Positions 8,648-17,605 of a DNA stretch of 35,550 nt are shown in pieces; the first letter of the stretch is position 1; every line of letters starts with the position of its first letter. The DNA is taken from positions 1-35,550 of the forward strand of contig JAAUTS010000012.1 in the NCBI GenBank assembly GCA_012031345.1, read 5' to 3'. Origin of the DNA: Blastochloris sp. GTDB taxonomy: Bacteria; Verrucomicrobiota; Verrucomicrobiia; Methylacidiphilales; JAAUTS01. The notes beneath the pieces are model-generated. The model was not told the DNA's origin, made no database searches, and was given only the letters and a program-made list of their open reading frames with translations. The translations under genes were made by a program, and so were the position numbers.

Positions 8648-9391
8648 ATGCTTTCCTTTGTTCCCTTACCCTTCCTTGCCTCCGGCGGCGTGACCTACGC
8701 TTTTCAAAATGCGGATTTTGCCGGCAAGGTGATTATTTTTATTTTGTTGACGGTCTCCGTCTTCACCTGGTCCGTCCTCTGGACCAAGGTCAACCTCATT
8801 CGTCAGGCCAAAAAAGAAAATCTTTTCTTTCTCAAACGTTATCGGAACGACCGCAGCAGCCTGGATCTTTACACGGAAAAAAAACATTATCCCAGCTCCC
8901 CGCTATCTTTTGTTTATCAGGCCGGTGCCCGGGAATTGTCCTTCCATCTGCTGGGTTCTTCCACCGTGGACGAAACTTTCCGCGCCCGCCTGGAAGATGC
9001 GGACAAGGTGGATTCCGTTTCGATGGCTTCCGTCCGTTCAGCCATGGAAAGGGCCGTGGGGGAACAGGCTCTGGCCATGGAATCCCAACTCATCCTTCTC
9101 TCCACCGCCGCCAGCGGGGGCCCCTTCCTGGGACTGCTGGGCACGGTCTGGGGAGTGATGGAGGCCTTCAGCGGCATTGCTCTGGCGGGTCAAGCCTCCC
9201 TGAGTGCTTTGGCGCCGGGGGTTTCCGGCGCTTTGATCACCACCGTGACGGGCTTGGTCGTGGCCATTCCGGCCATGTTCGGCTACAATTTTCTGATCAC
9301 CACCATCCGCGCCATGATCGTGGAAATGGAAAATTTTTCCGCTGAATGCGGAGCTGATTTTGAACACCGCTATCTGAAATCCCGTTCCTAA
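8648..9391 (+). CDS. tolQ: TolQ/ExbB/MotA-family proton channel subunit
   Basis: The 247-aa protein has three membrane helices: about 27-45, one in the LLSTAASGGPFLGLLGTVWGVM segment, and one in VSGALITTVTGLVVAIPAMFGY. The conserved GxxGTVxGxxxAF and ALxTTxxGLxxAIP motifs define the family. With an ExbD/TolR partner it forms an inner-membrane proton channel that energises a TonB/TolA-like arm across the periplasm. The next two genes are exactly those partners. Whether the system is Tol (cell division, outer-membrane integrity) or Exb (TonB-dependent uptake) cannot be settled; no tolB or pal follows. The ATG at 8648 is preferred to the GTG one codon earlier. Confidence 0.9.
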   Translation: MLSFVPLPFLASGGVTYAFQNADFAGKVIIFILLTVSVFTWSVLWTKVNLIRQAKKENLFFLKRYRNDRSSLDLYTEKKHYPSSPLSFVYQAGARELSFHLLGSSTVDETFRARLEDADKVDSVSMASVRSAMERAVGEQALAMESQLILLSTAASGGPFLGLLGTVWGVMEAFSGIALAGQASLSALAPGVSGALITTVTGLVVAIPAMFGYNFLITTIRAMIVEMENFSAECGADFEHRYLKSRS

Positions 9392-9392
9392 A

Positions 9393-9510
9393 ATGAAACT
9401 GCATTTTACCACAGAGAACATCGGGAACACAGAGTTTCAGCATGAGGCTTATCTTCTGAAAATTCAGATTTTCTCTGTGCCCTCTGTGTGCTCTGTGGTT
9501 CTTCTTTTTC
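9393..9510. mobile_element. ACCACAGAG palindromic element between tolQ and tolR
   Basis: The arms at 9408-9434 and 9473-9499 are inverted copies matching at 21 of 27 bases; the outer nine bases ACCACAGAG are perfect, and both arms repeat the word ACAGAG. The element separates the tolQ stop from the tolR start. The seven bases at the tolR start (ATGAAAC, 9511-9517) also occur directly after the tolQ stop (9393-9399), as expected for a target duplication. No protein is encoded. Calling it mobile is inference from that direct repeat and from similar elements elsewhere in the window. Confidence 0.55.
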
Positions 9511-9923
9511 ATGAAACGTCATTCTTCACGATATCAAGGTCATGTCATGACGGAGTTGAACATCACTCCGCTTCTGGACTTGGTTTTTGTGTTGTTGATT
9601 ATTTTCATGATTACCACGCCGCTGATTGAGCAGCAGATCAGCTTGAGCCTGCCCACGTCCAAGCCCACGCCTCCGGCTCAGGTGGATCCCAAGTCCGTGC
9701 TGCAAGTCAGTCTGGATGCCCAAGGCTCCATTTTCTCGATAACAAAAAAATCAGCCTACGCGAGCTGGAGCTAGCCATCAGCCGTCAGATGACGCAGGAC
9801 CCGAACTCAGCCGTGGCTCTGCGCGCGGATGCCAAGCTGCAATACCAGCAGTTGGTGGATGTTTTGGATTTGATCAAAAGCTCCGGAGCCAAACTGGGTC
9901 TGGTGACCAGCCCGGATCAATGA
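9511..9923 (+). CDS. tolR: TolR/ExbD-family protein (frameshift near 9735)
   Basis: The N-terminus carries the single membrane helix with NITPLLDLVFVLLIIFM; Asp23 is the proton-pathway aspartate, at the same number as in E. coli TolR. The periplasmic domain follows. Near 9735 the frame is lost: reading GSIF then LDNKKISLRELELAISRQMT requires one added base (TTTTCTCG for an expected TTTTCCTCG). The second half continues to the TGA at 9921-9923 and ends KLGLVTSPDQ, a normal ExbD tail, giving about 137 aa. The stop overlaps the next start as ATGA. I treat the shift as a sequence error. Confidence 0.87.
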
Positions 9924-10877
9924 AAGATCCCGTGAACACTCCGCTGCATGGTTCCCCACGCAAGCAAACCCTGGCCTGGGTTTTGGGGATTCATGTGGTC
10001 ATTCTTTTTCTTTTTTTTTCTGCTGCCCGGCCTCTTCAAGCCTAAGCCGCCGGAACGCTTCATCGAGATGATTCCCTTGGGCAACCTCGATCCGGGGGAA
10101 GGACGTCCCGACTCCCGCGACCAGAATTCCGGAGGCGGTGCCCCGGCAGCCGCCGCTCCGTCAGCTATCCCGCCCACTGCTCCGCCCAGACCCACTCCGT
10201 CTCAAGCCGTGGTTCCTGCTCCACCAGTCCCGCGCGAGCGTGATCCCGCGCCTGCCCCCATTCCAACCCCTAAACCCATCCCGACTCCGCCCCTCCCGGC
10301 TCCTGTTCCGAGGCCTGTGGTTAAAACGGAAACTCCCAAGCCCAAGCCCCCACCCACTCTGGCCCCGACCAGCCCGTCTAAAATCAAAGTCAATTTGAAC
10401 AACGTGGTGACGAAAGAGTCGGGCTCCTCTTCCTCCACCCAGCCTAACAAGAGCCAGGCTCAAGGGGTCAGCGCCTCGGATATTGAGGGTCAACTCAAGA
10501 AGAAGCTAGGGGCAGGCCGGGGCGAAGGCAGCGGCGAGGGACAGGGTAACGCAGGTTTACGCGGCGGGGAGGGATCGGCACGGTTGGGAGATCCCAAGGG
10601 GCTGAGCGAAGCTCCCTGGTATGATGTGTATATTGGAAATCAGTTGAAAAAAAACTGGGCCCGCCCCGCCCTGAGCGGCTCGACTATCGAGACCTGGGTT
10701 TCGGTTCGGATTTTGAAGGATGGCAGCGTGCAACTGCTGCGTATCACCAAAAGTTCCGGGAACCAGGACATGGACCTTTCCGTTCGCAACGCGGTGGAGG
10801 CCGTCCGCAAGCTGGATAATCCGCCCCCTCCCGGCCTGCCCGATCCCTATGATCGTGTAGTGAAGTTTGAGTTGTGA
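9920..10877 (+). CDS. TonB/TolA-family energy transducer (frameshift in T-run near 10015)
   Basis: The start at 9920 overlaps the tolR stop (ATGA) and gives MKDPVNTPLHGSPRKQ, then a membrane helix beginning TLAWVLGIHVVILFLF. The frame breaks in a run of nine T at about 10011-10019 and continues in the frame reading LLPGLFKPKPPERF to the TGA at 10877. A long Pro-rich linker (PKPIPTPPLPAP and similar) spans the periplasm, followed by a Gly-rich stretch and a TonB/TolA C-terminal fold (SVRILKDGSVQLLRITKSSG, then VRNAVEAVRKL). With the two preceding genes it forms a proton-driven trans-envelope machine. TolA versus TonB cannot be decided from sequence alone. Confidence 0.85.
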
Positions 10878-10888
10878 GAAGAATGCAG

Positions 10889-11119
10889 TTTAACCGCGAA
10901 GTTCGCTAAGGCCGCGAAGCTTGTCTTGGGTAAAGTGATTCGAAACCAAATCCATCCAACTCACTCTATAGAAGTAAATCACCAGTTACTTTGTGGCCTT
11001 AACGTCTTTGGAACCCCTGATTAAAGACAATCAACCCGCAAAGATCGCGAAGAAAGCCGGGTTTTTAACAGAGGAATTTATTTTTCTTTCTTAGCGGTCA
11101 TCGCGTCTTGGCGGTTAAA
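10889..11119. repeat. TTTAACCGC palindromic element
   Basis: The left end TTTAACCGC (10889-10897) is matched by GCGGTTAAA at 11111-11119. Just inside each end are imperfectly inverted words of the CGCTAAG and CGCGAAG type. The 230-base element fills the convergent gap between the tonB-like gene and jag. No ORF was found in it. The design is the same as at 9393 and 28403, with different words. Confidence 0.55.
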
Positions 11120-11149
11120 TAGTGTCTCCCTTTGCGATTAGGCCTTTGC

Positions 11150-11602
11150 TTAACGCAGACGCAGGAGGATGCTTTTGATTCGGTCCTCGCTCTTGGGGCT
11201 GACACTTTGGATTTTGGGGTGGCCCTGGAAATGGTTGTGCACCAGACGCCGCTCAAAGGAATTCATGGGCGGCAACTCCGCCTCCTTCCCGGTTTCCATG
11301 ACCTGGCGGGCCACTTCATCCACTTGTTGCATCATGCGGTCGAACTCCTGTTGTCGGAAGTTTTCCACATCGATCAGAATGCGCGGGGTGTCGTCGTCCT
11401 CCCCCTGATGGATGATGCGGTTGAGCAGGTATTGGAGATCGTCGAGAGTTTTCCCACCACGGCCCGTCAGTCGGCCCGGTTCGCGGGTGAGGATGTGCAG
11501 GGTGGGACCCATAGGGCGCTCTTCCTCACGGATTTCAAAGACCTGGCCGAGGTGGCCGAGCAGCAGCTCCAAGGTTTCTTTCGGTGAAATACGTGGGTTC
11601 AT
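11150..11602 (-). CDS. khpB: RNA-binding protein KhpB/Jag (KH and R3H domains)
   Basis: The 150-aa protein has a KH domain with the GRGG loop (LTGRGGKTLDDLQYLLNRI) and an R3H domain (MNSFERRLVHNHFQGHPKI) that includes the Arg-x3-His motif. It lacks the long N-terminal Jag domain of Firmicutes and is correspondingly short. KhpB/Jag proteins bind RNA and are linked to cell-envelope and division control. It is the last gene of the rpmH-rnpA-yidD-yidC-jag operon, a very common order next to the chromosome origin, and starts 25 bases after the yidC stop. Confidence 0.92.
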   Translation of the reverse strand: MNPRISPKETLELLLGHLGQVFEIREEERPMGPTLHILTREPGRLTGRGGKTLDDLQYLLNRIIHQGEDDDTPRILIDVENFRQQEFDRMMQQVDEVARQVMETGKEAELPPMNSFERRLVHNHFQGHPKIQSVSPKSEDRIKSILLRLR

Positions 11603-11627
11603 GGCGGGTGGGTGATCAGAGCTGGGA

Positions 11628-13449
11628 TCAGGGTTTCTTTTTCTTCAGGGCTTTGGCTTTGAGCCGTTTGGCGGCTACTTCCGCTTTCATGTCGTCCAGG
11701 GTGATTTCCTTCAGCCTCAGATTGACATAGAGCTGAACAATGGAAAGCAGGTTCTGGACCGTCCAGTAAAGGGACAGGGCCGAACTGAAATTATAACAAA
11801 AGAGCAGGAAAAGAATGGGCATGAACTTCATGATCTTGATCATGGGATTGTCCACCCCGGCGGGCTGCGGAGTGACCGACATGCTCCAATACATGGTTGC
11901 GGCCATGATCAGAGGCATGGGGTTGACCGGGAAATCATAACCGAAGAAGGGGATATGAAAGATGGTGTCCGGTTGGGACAAGTCCGTGATCCAGAGGAAG
12001 GACTGGTGCCGCAGCTCGATGGCGGTCTGCAACATGGAATAGAAGCCGAGAAAAATGGGAAATTGCAGAAGCAGGGGGAAGCAGCCGCCCACGGGGTTGA
12101 CTCCGTAATCCTTGTAAACCTTGATCATCTCCTCATTGAGCTTTTCCGGTTTGTCCTTGTACTTCTCCTGGATTTCCTTGATCAGGGGCGCCACCGCCGC
12201 CATGCGTTTCATGCTGCGGTTGGCCATGCCCTGGGGCGTCCATAGGATGGCCTTGAGGAAAATGGTCAGAATGACGATGGCCCAACCGTAACTCTGAACC
12301 ACGTCATGGATCAAATTCATGGACCAGAGCAGAAAACGACTGACCCAACTGAACATGCCAAACTCCATGACTGCTGCCTTGTCCTCGCCCATGGCGATGA
12401 GGCGGCTATTCTCCCTGGGACCGGCATAGACTTCAAAACGCTGGGTCACGCTGGCACCGGGATCCACTTGCAAGCCCGGAACCGTGAGTTGGGTGACCAC
12501 TCCGTCCGGGATGGCCTGGTTCTTTTCGCGCAGCTCGGGGAAAAGGCGGCGGGTGCCCTGCATTTGGACGGCGGGTTGATCCAGGGGATCGACGATGAGG
12601 ACAAAGAACTGATTCTTCATGGCCACCCAGTTGAGGGTATGTTCCGGCTTGCTGCGGATCACGTCCTTCCCGGACCAAAGCTGGATGCCGATCAAGGGAA
12701 TCATAGCCGGATCAAACTCATGAATCTTATGCGTGTGATAGCCACCTTGGCTGTCCTGCCAGGAGAAGCCGACCAGAGCGCGTTCCGCTCCGTGCTGGTA
12801 GGTGGGTATTTGCGAACCCAGATCGAGGAGGTAAGGGCCCAGAACCTGAAGACCGCCGCCTGTGTTGGTCACGGTTTGTTCAAGGCCGATCGTGTAATCC
12901 CCCTTCAAGGTATAGGTCCGCTGCAACTGCAAGCCCGAGCCCAGCTCACGGCCCAGAGTTACGCTGTCCGCACTCTGGCTCAAAATCTGGTATCCATGGA
13001 TCCCGTAAACGCCGCCCCAACCCTTCAGGTTCAAGATGGGCGCCGGACCTCCGAGATTGATCACCACAGGCTGCTCTTCCGTGGTGGTGTGTTTGAGCAG
13101 GCTCACCCGGCGGATGGCTCCCCCGTGCGTGCTGAATTCGGCCCGGATGAACTCATTCTCCAAAACAACCTTCTGCTCCGGCGGCAGATTCGGCTCCGGC
13201 TGCTCGCTGCTGGGCAGGGGGCCGGCTAGGAGAGTCTGCTGAGAGAGATCGGTGCTGCTGCCTGACGGCAAGGGAACAGCGGGGGCCGACTGCGGCGAGG
13301 GTCGCCGGCTGGACTGCTCCCGGAGCTGGCGGCGGGGTGGTGCCCGGCGCGGTTGGGGGCGGCGGCGGGAAAATGACGTTGATGATGATCGGGTAAACCA
13401 AAATCAGGGCCAGACAGAGGGTGATGTAAATCCAGTTTTTCTTATCCAT
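11628..13449 (-). CDS. yidC: Membrane protein insertase YidC (frameshift near 13286)
   Basis: YidC inserts proteins into the inner membrane, alone or with SecYEG. It begins [20 protein letters not shown] (helix 1), followed by a Pro/Ala-rich stretch, the large periplasmic beta domain of Gram-negative YidC, and the Oxa1 core with the helices around [14 protein letters not shown] and [20 protein letters not shown], ending in a basic [12 protein letters not shown] tail. The N-terminal 54 or so codons are in another frame: one extra C in a run (GGCCCCCGCTG on the minus strand, about 13286) explains it. Restored length is about 606 aa. The start overlaps the yidD stop by 8 bases (ATGGATAA). Confidence 0.93.
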
Positions 13450-13807
13450 GAAATTCTTTCTCAGCAAGGTGGGTTGTTCGGGTTTCCGTGCCCGGACTGG
13501 CGTGACAGCCGCATCTTTGTGGCGTCCCGTTTTGTTTCAAAGGCACAGGATCATAGCCCTGACCGCCCCATGGCTGGCAACGCAGAATTCGCCACAAGCC
13601 CAAAATAATCCCGAGCGCCAGACCGCGTTTTTCGATGGCTTGCACGGCGTATTCCGAGCAGGTGGGCGTAAAACGGCAGCTTCCGCCTGTGACACCAAAA
13701 AAAATCTTGAGCGGGGAGAGAAATTGCTGATAAGCCCGCAGCAACACTATGGCCACTCGGCGGGGCCAAGGGAGGCAGACTTCAGAATTCCGGGGGCTCG
13801 GGTTCAT
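13442..13807 (-). CDS. yidD: Membrane protein insertion efficiency factor YidD
   Basis: The family core is clear: [39 protein letters not shown] and [17 protein letters not shown], with the conserved Cys residues. YidD is a small amphipathic inner-membrane protein that helps YidC and Sec insert proteins. Its place between rnpA and yidC is the canonical one. The frame is open to an ATG at 13849; I prefer 13807 ([10 protein letters not shown]), which removes the overlap with rnpA, but the start is uncertain. A Cys/Thr-rich C-terminal extension of about 25 residues is unusual. Confidence 0.9.
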   Translation of the reverse strand: MNPSPRNSEVCLPWPRRVAIVLLRAYQQFLSPLKIFFGVTGGSCRFTPTCSEYAVQAIEKRGLALGIILGLWRILRCQPWGGQGYDPVPLKQNGTPQRCGCHASPGTETRTTHLAEKEFHG

Positions 13808-13827
13808 GAGAAAGGGGGGGTAAAATC

Positions 13828-14376
13828 TCAACGGGGTTTGCCTGCCCATCCGCAGCGTTCCCGCAGGAGATCAAAATCTTGGGCCAATGCCGCCCGATCC
13901 ACGGCTCCGGCAGATTTGCGGGCAATCCAAACGCTCTGCAAATGTTCCGGAAGGCTGGCCTGACAACGACGATACAACTCTCGCAGACAACGCTTGATAC
14001 GGTTGCGGGCCACGGCATTTCCGCAAGCTTTGGGAACGACAAAACCCGCCAAGCGCGGTTCCTCCGGGCGGATCAGATAGTTGCAGACGAGGTGACGGCC
14101 CGTTTGGCGTTTCCCCTGTGCCTTGATGCGCTGAAAGTCCGTGCGCAGGCGGAGGATGCGGGAGCGGGGCAGGCGTTGATCCGGAGCGGGGCGGCTGCCG
14201 GAATCAGGCTTGGGTGTGACGGCAAACTTGCGCTCCGTTCCCTTGGGAGTCAGACGCTTACGACCCTTGGCCCGACGCCGGGCCAGCAAGGCACGTCCCG
14301 TTTTGGTGCGGGTGCGGGACAAAAAGCCGAATTTCCGTTTACGGGTTCTCTGGGAGGGTTGATAAGTCGGGCGCAT
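13828..14376 (-). CDS. rpmH-rnpA: Ribosomal protein L34 fused in frame to RNase P protein RnpA
   Basis: One 182-codon ORF carries two proteins. Residues 1-48 are L34: [18 protein letters not shown], then [20 protein letters not shown]. After a linker of about 23 residues ([21 protein letters not shown]), residues 70-182 are RnpA, with the RNR-like core [19 protein letters not shown]. RnpA is the protein cofactor of RNase P, which trims tRNA leaders; L34 is a 50S subunit protein. Normally these are separate adjacent genes. Here there is no stop between them, and no in-frame ATG, GTG or TTG in the linker. Either the product is a fusion, or RnpA starts at a rare codon such as CTG, or an indel hides a stop. 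Alternative: a sequencing error, as elsewhere in this window. Confidence 0.85.
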   Translation of the reverse strand: MRPTYQPSQRTRKRKFGFLSRTRTKTGRALLARRRAKGRKRLTPKGTERKFAVTPKPDSGSRPAPDQRLPRSRILRLRTDFQRIKAQGKRQTGRHLVCNYLIRPEEPRLAGFVVPKACGNAVARNRIKRCLRELYRRCQASLPEHLQSVWIARKSAGAVDRAALAQDFDLLRERCGWAGKPR

Positions 14377-14420
14377 ACAATCAGTTCTTTCTCGTTGGTT
14401 CTCTTAAAGTAAGGCTAAAA

Positions 14421-14448
14421 AGAGTATCCGTTTCGCCCAAGCTGTCAA
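14421..14448 (-). promoter_or_regulatory. Sigma-70-type promoter for the rpmH operon
   Basis: On the minus strand TTGACA (14448-14443) and TACTCT (14426-14421) are separated by 16 bases, upstream of the rpmH start at 14376. The -35 box is a perfect match to the consensus. The expected leader is about 40 bases. Confidence 0.6.
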
Positions 14449-14521
14449 CCGTGAAGGAAAAAGCCGTCAGAGTGAATGCCCTAAAATCGGGTTGTCGGGC
14501 CTTGGAGCGAAGCTTCAGTAT

Positions 14522-15154
14522 TCAATAATCGCTCCCGACACCTTCGTAAGTTGCGGTGATCTGATTTTTATCGAAGCGATCCAACATTTCCACGTGACCA
14601 TCCACGAACAGCACAGGGGTTTTATCCGACTGTTTTGTGCCGTCTGTTTCTTCAAATGAAGGCGTTTGAGGCGGATAGTCATCCGGGTCCGCATCTTCTT
14701 CACCAAAACTACGGTGGATAGTTTCTCCAGCCAAAATGTGTTTGGAAGGTTGTGGAATTAACAGTCGATTCACTGCCGCAAAAGGGGCTGAAGGACTGGG
14801 CCGAGCGGCCCTGGACCCAAGATAATAACCAAATTTCCTATCTGACACATTGGGGCAAACAAAAACGCTCAAATCCTTTTTAGTGTAGTCCGCCAGTTGC
14901 TGGGTCCAAGCAATGGGCTCTGTCGGCTCGTCCGTGTCTTGATAGGCAATGGTCCCGCCTGCCATTGGATACAAATTGTCGTTTTCGTCCGCATACAAAT
15001 TCAACATGATCCCGATCTGCCTCAAGTTCGAAGCGGACTTGGTGTCGCGGGCCTTGCCCAGGGCGTTGTTGATGGCCGGAATCGCCAATCCCACCAGCAG
15101 TCCGATGATCACCACTACGACCAACAACTCAATCAAGGTAAATCCACGTTTCAT
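14522..15154 (-). CDS. Type II secretion/type IV pilin-like prepilin with H-x9-DG-like tail
   Basis: The N-terminus MKRG/FTLIELLVVVVIIGLL is a prepilin peptidase site (cleavage after Gly4) followed by the hydrophobic pilin helix. The segment ARDTKSASNLRQIGIMLNLYADEN is typical of the very abundant pseudopilins of Planctomycetota, Lentisphaerota and Verrucomicrobiota. The C-terminus ends with VLFVDGHVEML, the H-x9-DG-like element of those proteins. The protein is 210 aa and is expected at the inner membrane or in an extracellular pseudopilus. It stands alone; no other secretion genes are nearby. A specific role cannot be assigned. Confidence 0.9.
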   Translation of the reverse strand: MKRGFTLIELLVVVVIIGLLVGLAIPAINNALGKARDTKSASNLRQIGIMLNLYADENDNLYPMAGGTIAYQDTDEPTEPIAWTQQLADYTKKDLSVFVCPNVSDRKFGYYLGSRAARPSPSAPFAAVNRLLIPQPSKHILAGETIHRSFGEEDADPDDYPPQTPSFEETDGTKQSDKTPVLFVDGHVEMLDRFDKNQITATYEGVGSDY

Positions 15155-15208
15155 GACCTTTATCCTAGAGCGAACAGGGCGGGAAACAACAGCAATTCTC
15201 CGCCTCCT

Positions 15209-15859
15209 CTACTGAAAGAACCGCATAATCTCCAAGACGCCCTCCCATCCCAGCAACACCAACAAAAACGTAAACAGCAGGGCGAGTAAACCCATGATGT
15301 CCCCCAGCAACAACACCAAACCATCATTCTCCATCAGACCGAGTCCAATCAGCACAATGGGAATTGCATAAAGCCAATTGGTGAACGGCAGGGGCAGGGG
15401 CAGCAAAATGCCCAAACAAGCCACCAAAAAGCCATGCGCACGATGTGACCAGGGATGCAGACAAATCCTGCTGTGTCGTGGTTTGAGAAAACGCTCGATC
15501 CAACGACAAAGCCTGGAAGCTTCCCGGACAATCTCCTTAATCCGATGATCCGGCACCCGGTAATCCTGGATTCTGGAGGGAACCCAAAGATGTCGCCCAA
15601 ACGCCATTCTCATCCCTGAAAAAAACAGCACAAAGCCCAGCGGCACGGCCACCACAGGCAACATGGCAGGCAGACTGAACAAGGCGATCACTGCGGGATA
15701 ACCCCGCCCGGACAAGTGATGCAACATGCGCCGAATAGTGATGGGGTGCTCATGGCTCTCCTCTTCCATTCTCTGGAAGATGTCCGAGAGCGACAAAGCG
15801 CGGAGTTTCCCTGCTCCCTCGGTAAATTCTTGCTGCTGCGTCTCAGGAGAAGGGGTCAT
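15209..15859 (-). CDS. exoD: ExoD-family membrane protein (exopolysaccharide synthesis)
   Basis: The 216-aa protein matches the ExoD pattern: a soluble N-terminus with LSLSDIFQRME and HPITIRRMLHHLSGRGYPAV, then several membrane helices (FSLPAMLPVVAVPLGFVLFF; FLVACLGILLPLPLPFTNWLYAIPIVLIGLGLMENDGL; LLALLFTFLLVLLGW). In Rhizobium, exoD mutants are altered in exopolysaccharide and alkali sensitivity; the molecular role is not established. It lies 54 bases upstream of the pseudopilin gene on the same strand, so the two may be co-transcribed. Confidence 0.85.
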   Translation of the reverse strand: MTPSPETQQQEFTEGAGKLRALSLSDIFQRMEEESHEHPITIRRMLHHLSGRGYPAVIALFSLPAMLPVVAVPLGFVLFFSGMRMAFGRHLWVPSRIQDYRVPDHRIKEIVREASRLCRWIERFLKPRHSRICLHPWSHRAHGFLVACLGILLPLPLPFTNWLYAIPIVLIGLGLMENDGLVLLLGDIMGLLALLFTFLLVLLGWEGVLEIMRFFQ

Positions 15860-16045
15860 GTAATATCCAGATCAGTCTTAACCTATTTTCGAACCTTGAC
15901 CAGAGACTTTCTTTAGCCTTGTTCCTTCATCATTTTGCCACAATCTATCCAGTCATGTGGCGGCTACTTCTTCAAATACGACTGGAAACGGGTTTGTGAA
16001 CGGTTTTCCACCCATCATAAAAATTTGTGTCCACCTTTCTTTACC

Positions 16046-16076
16046 CTGTGAGCCTTCCGCCCTCTGTGGTTAAACT
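16046..16076. repeat. Partial CTCTGTGGTTAAA repeat end
   Basis: CCCTGTGAGCC followed by CCTCTGTGGTTAAAC resembles the right end of the ACCACAGAG element at 9393, with the TTAAACC terminus of the others. I see no convincing inverted partner upstream, so it is a half or decayed element. It lies just before the prs start. Confidence 0.45.
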
Positions 16077-16094
16077 CTTCCACCCCATCCTCCT

Positions 16095-17063
16095 ATGAAA
16101 TTCGGCAACCATCTGCAAATCTTCACTGGCTCCGCCAATCAACCTCTGGCCGAACGCATCGCCAAATATCTCGAACTCAAGGTCGGCAACGCCACCGTCA
16201 CTTCTTTTCCTGATGGCGAAACCTTTGTCAAATATGAGGAAAACATCCGGGGGAACGATATCTTCATCATCCAACCCAGTTGCACTCCGACCAACCACCA
16301 CCTGATGGAATTGTTCATCATGCTGGATGCCGCCCGCCGGGCCAGTGCCGCCCGCATCACTGCTGTCATGCCCTTCTACGGGTATGCCCGTCAGGATCGC
16401 AAGGATCAGCCCCGCGTCCCCATCACCGCCAAACTCGTGGCCAATCTCCTCGTCGCCGCTGGTGCCAATCGAATTCTCACCATGGACCTGCACGCCCAGC
16501 AGATTCAAGGCTTCTTCGACATCCCGGTGGACCATCTTTACGCGGCTCCGGTTTTTTACAAACATCTGGCTCATCGCGATTTGAAAAACATGGTGGTGGT
16601 CTCTCCCGATGTGGGAGGCATGAAGATGGCCGCCGCTTACTCCCAGCATCTCGGCGCCGGCCTGGCCATCGTGGCCAAACGCCGCGTCAGCGCCACTGAA
16701 ACCGAAGCCCTCTACGTGGTGGGTGAAGTGGAAGGCAAGGATGTCTTGTTGGTCGATGACATGACGGAAACCGCCGGCACCCTGACCTCCGCCGCCAAAA
16801 CTCTCAAGGCTCACGGGGCAAAAAATATCTCCGCCCTGGTTTCCCACGCCATCCTTAATGATAAAGGGCTGGATCGTTTGAAAAATTCCGAAATCAAGGA
16901 ACTCATCACCACCGACACCACCCCTGTGCCCACGGGTAACGGACTGCCCATCACTGTCCTGAGTGTGGCCGATCTGTTAGGAGAAGCCATCAAACGCATC
17001 CACTACGGCGAATCCGTCTCCTCACTCTTCGAAGTCCGCGAAGGCAAGAAGATGGGATATTGA
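16095..17063 (+). CDS. prs: Ribose-phosphate pyrophosphokinase (PRPP synthetase)
   Basis: Prs makes PRPP from ribose 5-phosphate and ATP, the precursor for purines, pyrimidines, NAD, His and Trp. Motifs in order: FTGSANQPLAERIA and SFPDGETFVKYEENIRG; MPFYGYARQDRK (catalytic flexible region); DLHAQQIQGFFDIPVDHLYA; VVSPDVGGMKMA; and the PRPP-binding loop VDDMTETAGTL. The PRPP loop has TETAGTL where the common form is IDTAGTI, still within the family. The length of 322 aa is normal. It has its own leader and is followed by an unrelated gene pair. Confidence 0.95.
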   Translation: MKFGNHLQIFTGSANQPLAERIAKYLELKVGNATVTSFPDGETFVKYEENIRGNDIFIIQPSCTPTNHHLMELFIMLDAARRASAARITAVMPFYGYARQDRKDQPRVPITAKLVANLLVAAGANRILTMDLHAQQIQGFFDIPVDHLYAAPVFYKHLAHRDLKNMVVVSPDVGGMKMAAAYSQHLGAGLAIVAKRRVSATETEALYVVGEVEGKDVLLVDDMTETAGTLTSAAKTLKAHGAKNISALVSHAILNDKGLDRLKNSEIKELITTDTTPVPTGNGLPITVLSVADLLGEAIKRIHYGESVSSLFEVREGKKMGY

Positions 17064-17122
17064 TATTTCCACGACCTCCCTTTCCATTGCCCGGCGCTGG
17101 ATCCAGGTGCTAGTTTTTTCCT

Positions 17123-17595
17123 ATGAATGTGGATCGTATTTTACAGGAATTCCACAACGCTTCCGTAGATTGTCTTCTGATTGGCGGCATGAATTTTCTG
17201 CTCAATCATGAGCCCGAGTTGACCTATGACGTGGACCTGTGGGTCAGAGATGAAATCTCGAACCTAAGCCGGGTGGCCCAGGCTTTGGTTGCCTTGGAAG
17301 CTCGCTGGGGCACGAGTGAAGACACTTGGGGCCCTGTGTCCCTGCAAGCCGAGTGGCTGCAACGACAGGTTGTTTTTTGTCTAACTTCTCCTCATGGTGC
17401 GATTGATATTTTTCGCAGAGTGCGAGGTTTGGAAGACTCTTATGCACGTTGCCATGAACAAGCTCACCTCCAAACAACCGCTGGCGGGGTGCCTTATCTT
17501 TCCTTGAGTGCAAAGGATATGACCTCTGTCAATTGGCTCTACCCGAGGGGCAAAGAAAACAACGGCGTCTTGAAATCTTGCGCCGATCCCTATAA
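17123..17595 (+). CDS. Minimal nucleotidyltransferase-like protein (frameshift near 17523)
   Basis: The N-terminus CLLIGGMNFLLNH, then LTYDVDLWVRD, is the GG-(x)n-DxD signature of small nucleotidyltransferases related to MNT/AbiEii antitoxin or toxin enzymes. After LSAKDM the frame shifts: adding one C to the run at 17523-17524 gives MTLCQLALPEGQRKQRRLEI and a stop at 17593-17595, which fits the family end. The restored protein is about 157 aa. Without this correction the frame runs on into the next gene. It is followed 10 bases later by a small ORF, suggesting a two-gene unit. Substrate unknown. Confidence 0.7.
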
Positions 17596-17605
17596 ACATA
17601 AATCC

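Noticed and set aside
8563-9345. Long 260-codon ORF overlapping tolQ
   Set aside because: It is the shifted reading of tolQ; the product is Gly/His/Arg-rich without family features, while tolQ motifs are clear in the other frame.
13828-14376. Thermus-style out-of-frame rpmH/rnpA overlap
   Set aside because: Here both proteins are read in the same frame, one after the other, not nested in different frames.
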